Below, piece by piece: positions 5,419 to 6,415 of a stretch of 6,415 nt of DNA. The DNA is from UBA1550 sp049294435 (lineage in GTDB: Bacteria > Patescibacteriota > Minisyncoccia > Phycocordibacterales > UBA1550). Both the position numbers and the translations under genes were made by a program. The notes beneath the pieces were generated by a model. That model had not been told where the DNA came from. It saw only the letters and a list, made by a program, of their open reading frames with translations, and did no database searches. The stretch is taken from the NCBI GenBank assembly GCA_049294435.1, contig JBAQCU010000002.1, positions 1-6,415 on the forward strand. Reading direction: 5' to 3'. Each line of letters opens with the position of its first letter. Within the stretch, counting starts at the first letter, position 1.

Positions 5419-6415
5419 AAACCCGGTCACTCTGCACCTGTGCTTTGCGGAGGAGTGGCACGAGACGAGAAACCTCGCTCGCTACGCGAGTAATGTCTTC
5501 ATTTTTTGTTTCCCTGCCAAGAGAAAAGCGGATTGAGCCTGATTCTCCTTCATTTGCTTCGCCTATCGCCAGTATAACATGAGACGGGCCACCATCGGAA
5601 CTCTTGCAAGCGCTCCTCCCAGACACCGCTATTCCTACAGCGTCAAGATAAAGAACCAAAGCTTCACTCTCCACTCCGTCAAAGGAGATATTTAAAATGT
5701 TCGGCAGACTCTGAAGGAGATCCCCGTTCACGCTTGTGCCAGAAACCTTCTTCAAAATTTTTGAAGCTAACGAGTCGCGAAGCTTCTGCACACGATTACT
5801 CTCTTTCGCAATCATCTTTTGTGATTCTTTAAGTGCTGTAGCAAATCCTACTGTCAGTGCCACGGCCTCTGTTCCTGCACGACGTCCATTCTCGTGCTCG
5901 CCTCCGTACATTAGTGGGCTCATCTCAACTCCACGCTTTACAAAGAGCGCGCCAACGCCACGTGGTCCGTATGTCTTCCCAGAAGAAAGTGTCATCAAGT
6001 CAACGCCAAGACGAAGGACATTAATGTCCAAGTAATTCCCCGCCTGCGCAGCGTCTGTATGAAAATACGGATACACTCCACCGTTCATCTTTCGCGCATG
6101 ACGAATTTCCTTTGCGATATCGATGATCGGCTCAATCGTTCCAATTTCGTTGTTTGCGTACATTATAGACACGAGCACAGTCTCTGGTCTGATTAGTTTT
6201 CTAAGTTCTTTTGTATCAACAAGTCCGTGACTATCAACGGGCACATAATCTACGAGTACGCCTTCAGCTTCAAGCGCCTTCGCGACTTCGAGTACTGACG
6301 GGTGTTCAATAGAAGAAACAATAATGTGTGGGCGCAGAACGCCACTGGCGCGAGCATAGCGAACAACGCCGAATATCACCATGCTGTTTGCTTCAGTTGC
6401 GCCACTCGTGAAAAT
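5417..6415 (-). CDS. Cysteine desulfurase (NifS/IscS class), 5' end outside window
   Basis: A PLP enzyme that takes sulfur from cysteine as a persulfide for Fe-S clusters or tRNA thiolation. The visible part is 332 residues with an open frame to the edge; about 60 to 70 N-terminal residues are missing compared with IscS. In numbering from the edge: TSGATEAN (3-10, PLP phosphate loop), His38 (SIEHPS), ANNEIGT (87-93), HTDAAQ (119-124, with Asp121 and Gln124 for the PLP ring), Lys147 (SSGKTYGPRG, Schiff base), GGEHENGRRAGTE (171-183), the persulfide Cys270 (SGRSACKSS) and SIRFSLGR. Gly146 stands where IscS has His before the lysine. The short active-site Cys loop favours the IscS/NifS group over SufS. 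The apparent ATG at 6382 is internal. No scaffold or rhodanese gene is visible. The stop is 40 bases before the superoxide dismutase ATG. Confidence 0.95.
   Translation of the reverse strand: MFTSGATEANSMVIFGVVRYARASGVLRPHIIVSSIEHPSVLEVAKALEAEGVLVDYVPVDSHGLVDTKELRKLIRPETVLVSIMYANNEIGTIEPIIDIAKEIRHARKMNGGVYPYFHTDAAQAGNYLDINVLRLGVDLMTLSSGKTYGPRGVGALFVKRGVEMSPLMYGGEHENGRRAGTEAVALTVGFATALKESQKMIAKESNRVQKLRDSLASKILKKVSGTSVNGDLLQSLPNILNISFDGVESEALVLYLDAVGIAVSGRSACKSSDGGPSHVILAIGEANEGESGSIRFSLGRETKNEDITRVASEVSRLVPLLRKAQVQSDRV

Noticed and set aside
5377..5430. Longer form of superoxide dismutase starting at GTG 5430
   Set aside because: The added residues come from the desulfurase end and the TAGTTRA repeats and have no counterpart in the family; ATG 5376 fits the usual N-terminus.

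Overview
The window most likely comes from a member of the Candidate Phyla Radiation (Patescibacteria), probably of Parcubacteria type. This is inference from protein style, not from a marker gene. The signs are a single-TM HtrA-like protein without a catalytic His, a short HTH plus YWGEG-type protein, very short spacers, little visible Shine-Dalgarno signal, and palindrome-rich spacer DNA around a tRNA gene. Every gene I can support lies on the minus strand, so the order of transcription runs from the right edge to the left.

Layout in transcription order. (1) 6415-5417: a cysteine desulfurase (NifS/IscS class), truncated at its N-terminus by the window edge. (2) 5376-4801: an Fe/Mn superoxide dismutase. 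(3) 4716-3886: a membrane-anchored trypsin-fold protein that looks catalytically dead. (4) 3801-1111: a large ClpB-type AAA+ unfoldase that also carries an IGF tripeptide in the place where ClpA/ClpC bind ClpP. (5) 1036-419: a small protein with an HTH and a LAGLIDADG-like C-terminal domain. Its stop codon lies inside the acceptor stem of (6) tRNA-Tyr(GTA), 424-342, which is followed by a terminator hairpin at 333-306.

The left 340 bases hold no protein gene. They are built of nested palindromes and three repeated motif units. They also contain two extra copies of the tRNA-Tyr 3' end, one direct and one inverted, which bracket a 131-bp block that can fold into a junction with two internal hairpins. 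This is the most unusual part of the window. I cannot tell from one window whether it is a decayed integration site, a small non-autonomous mobile element or a lineage-specific tRNA-flanking repeat.

Functionally the protein genes form a loose stress and protein-quality group: sulfur mobilisation for Fe-S clusters or tRNA thiolation, superoxide removal, an envelope trypsin-fold protein, and a disaggregase or unfoldase. Spacers of 40 to 84 bases, with possible promoters directly before the clpB and trypsin-fold start codons, suggest several short transcription units rather than one operon.
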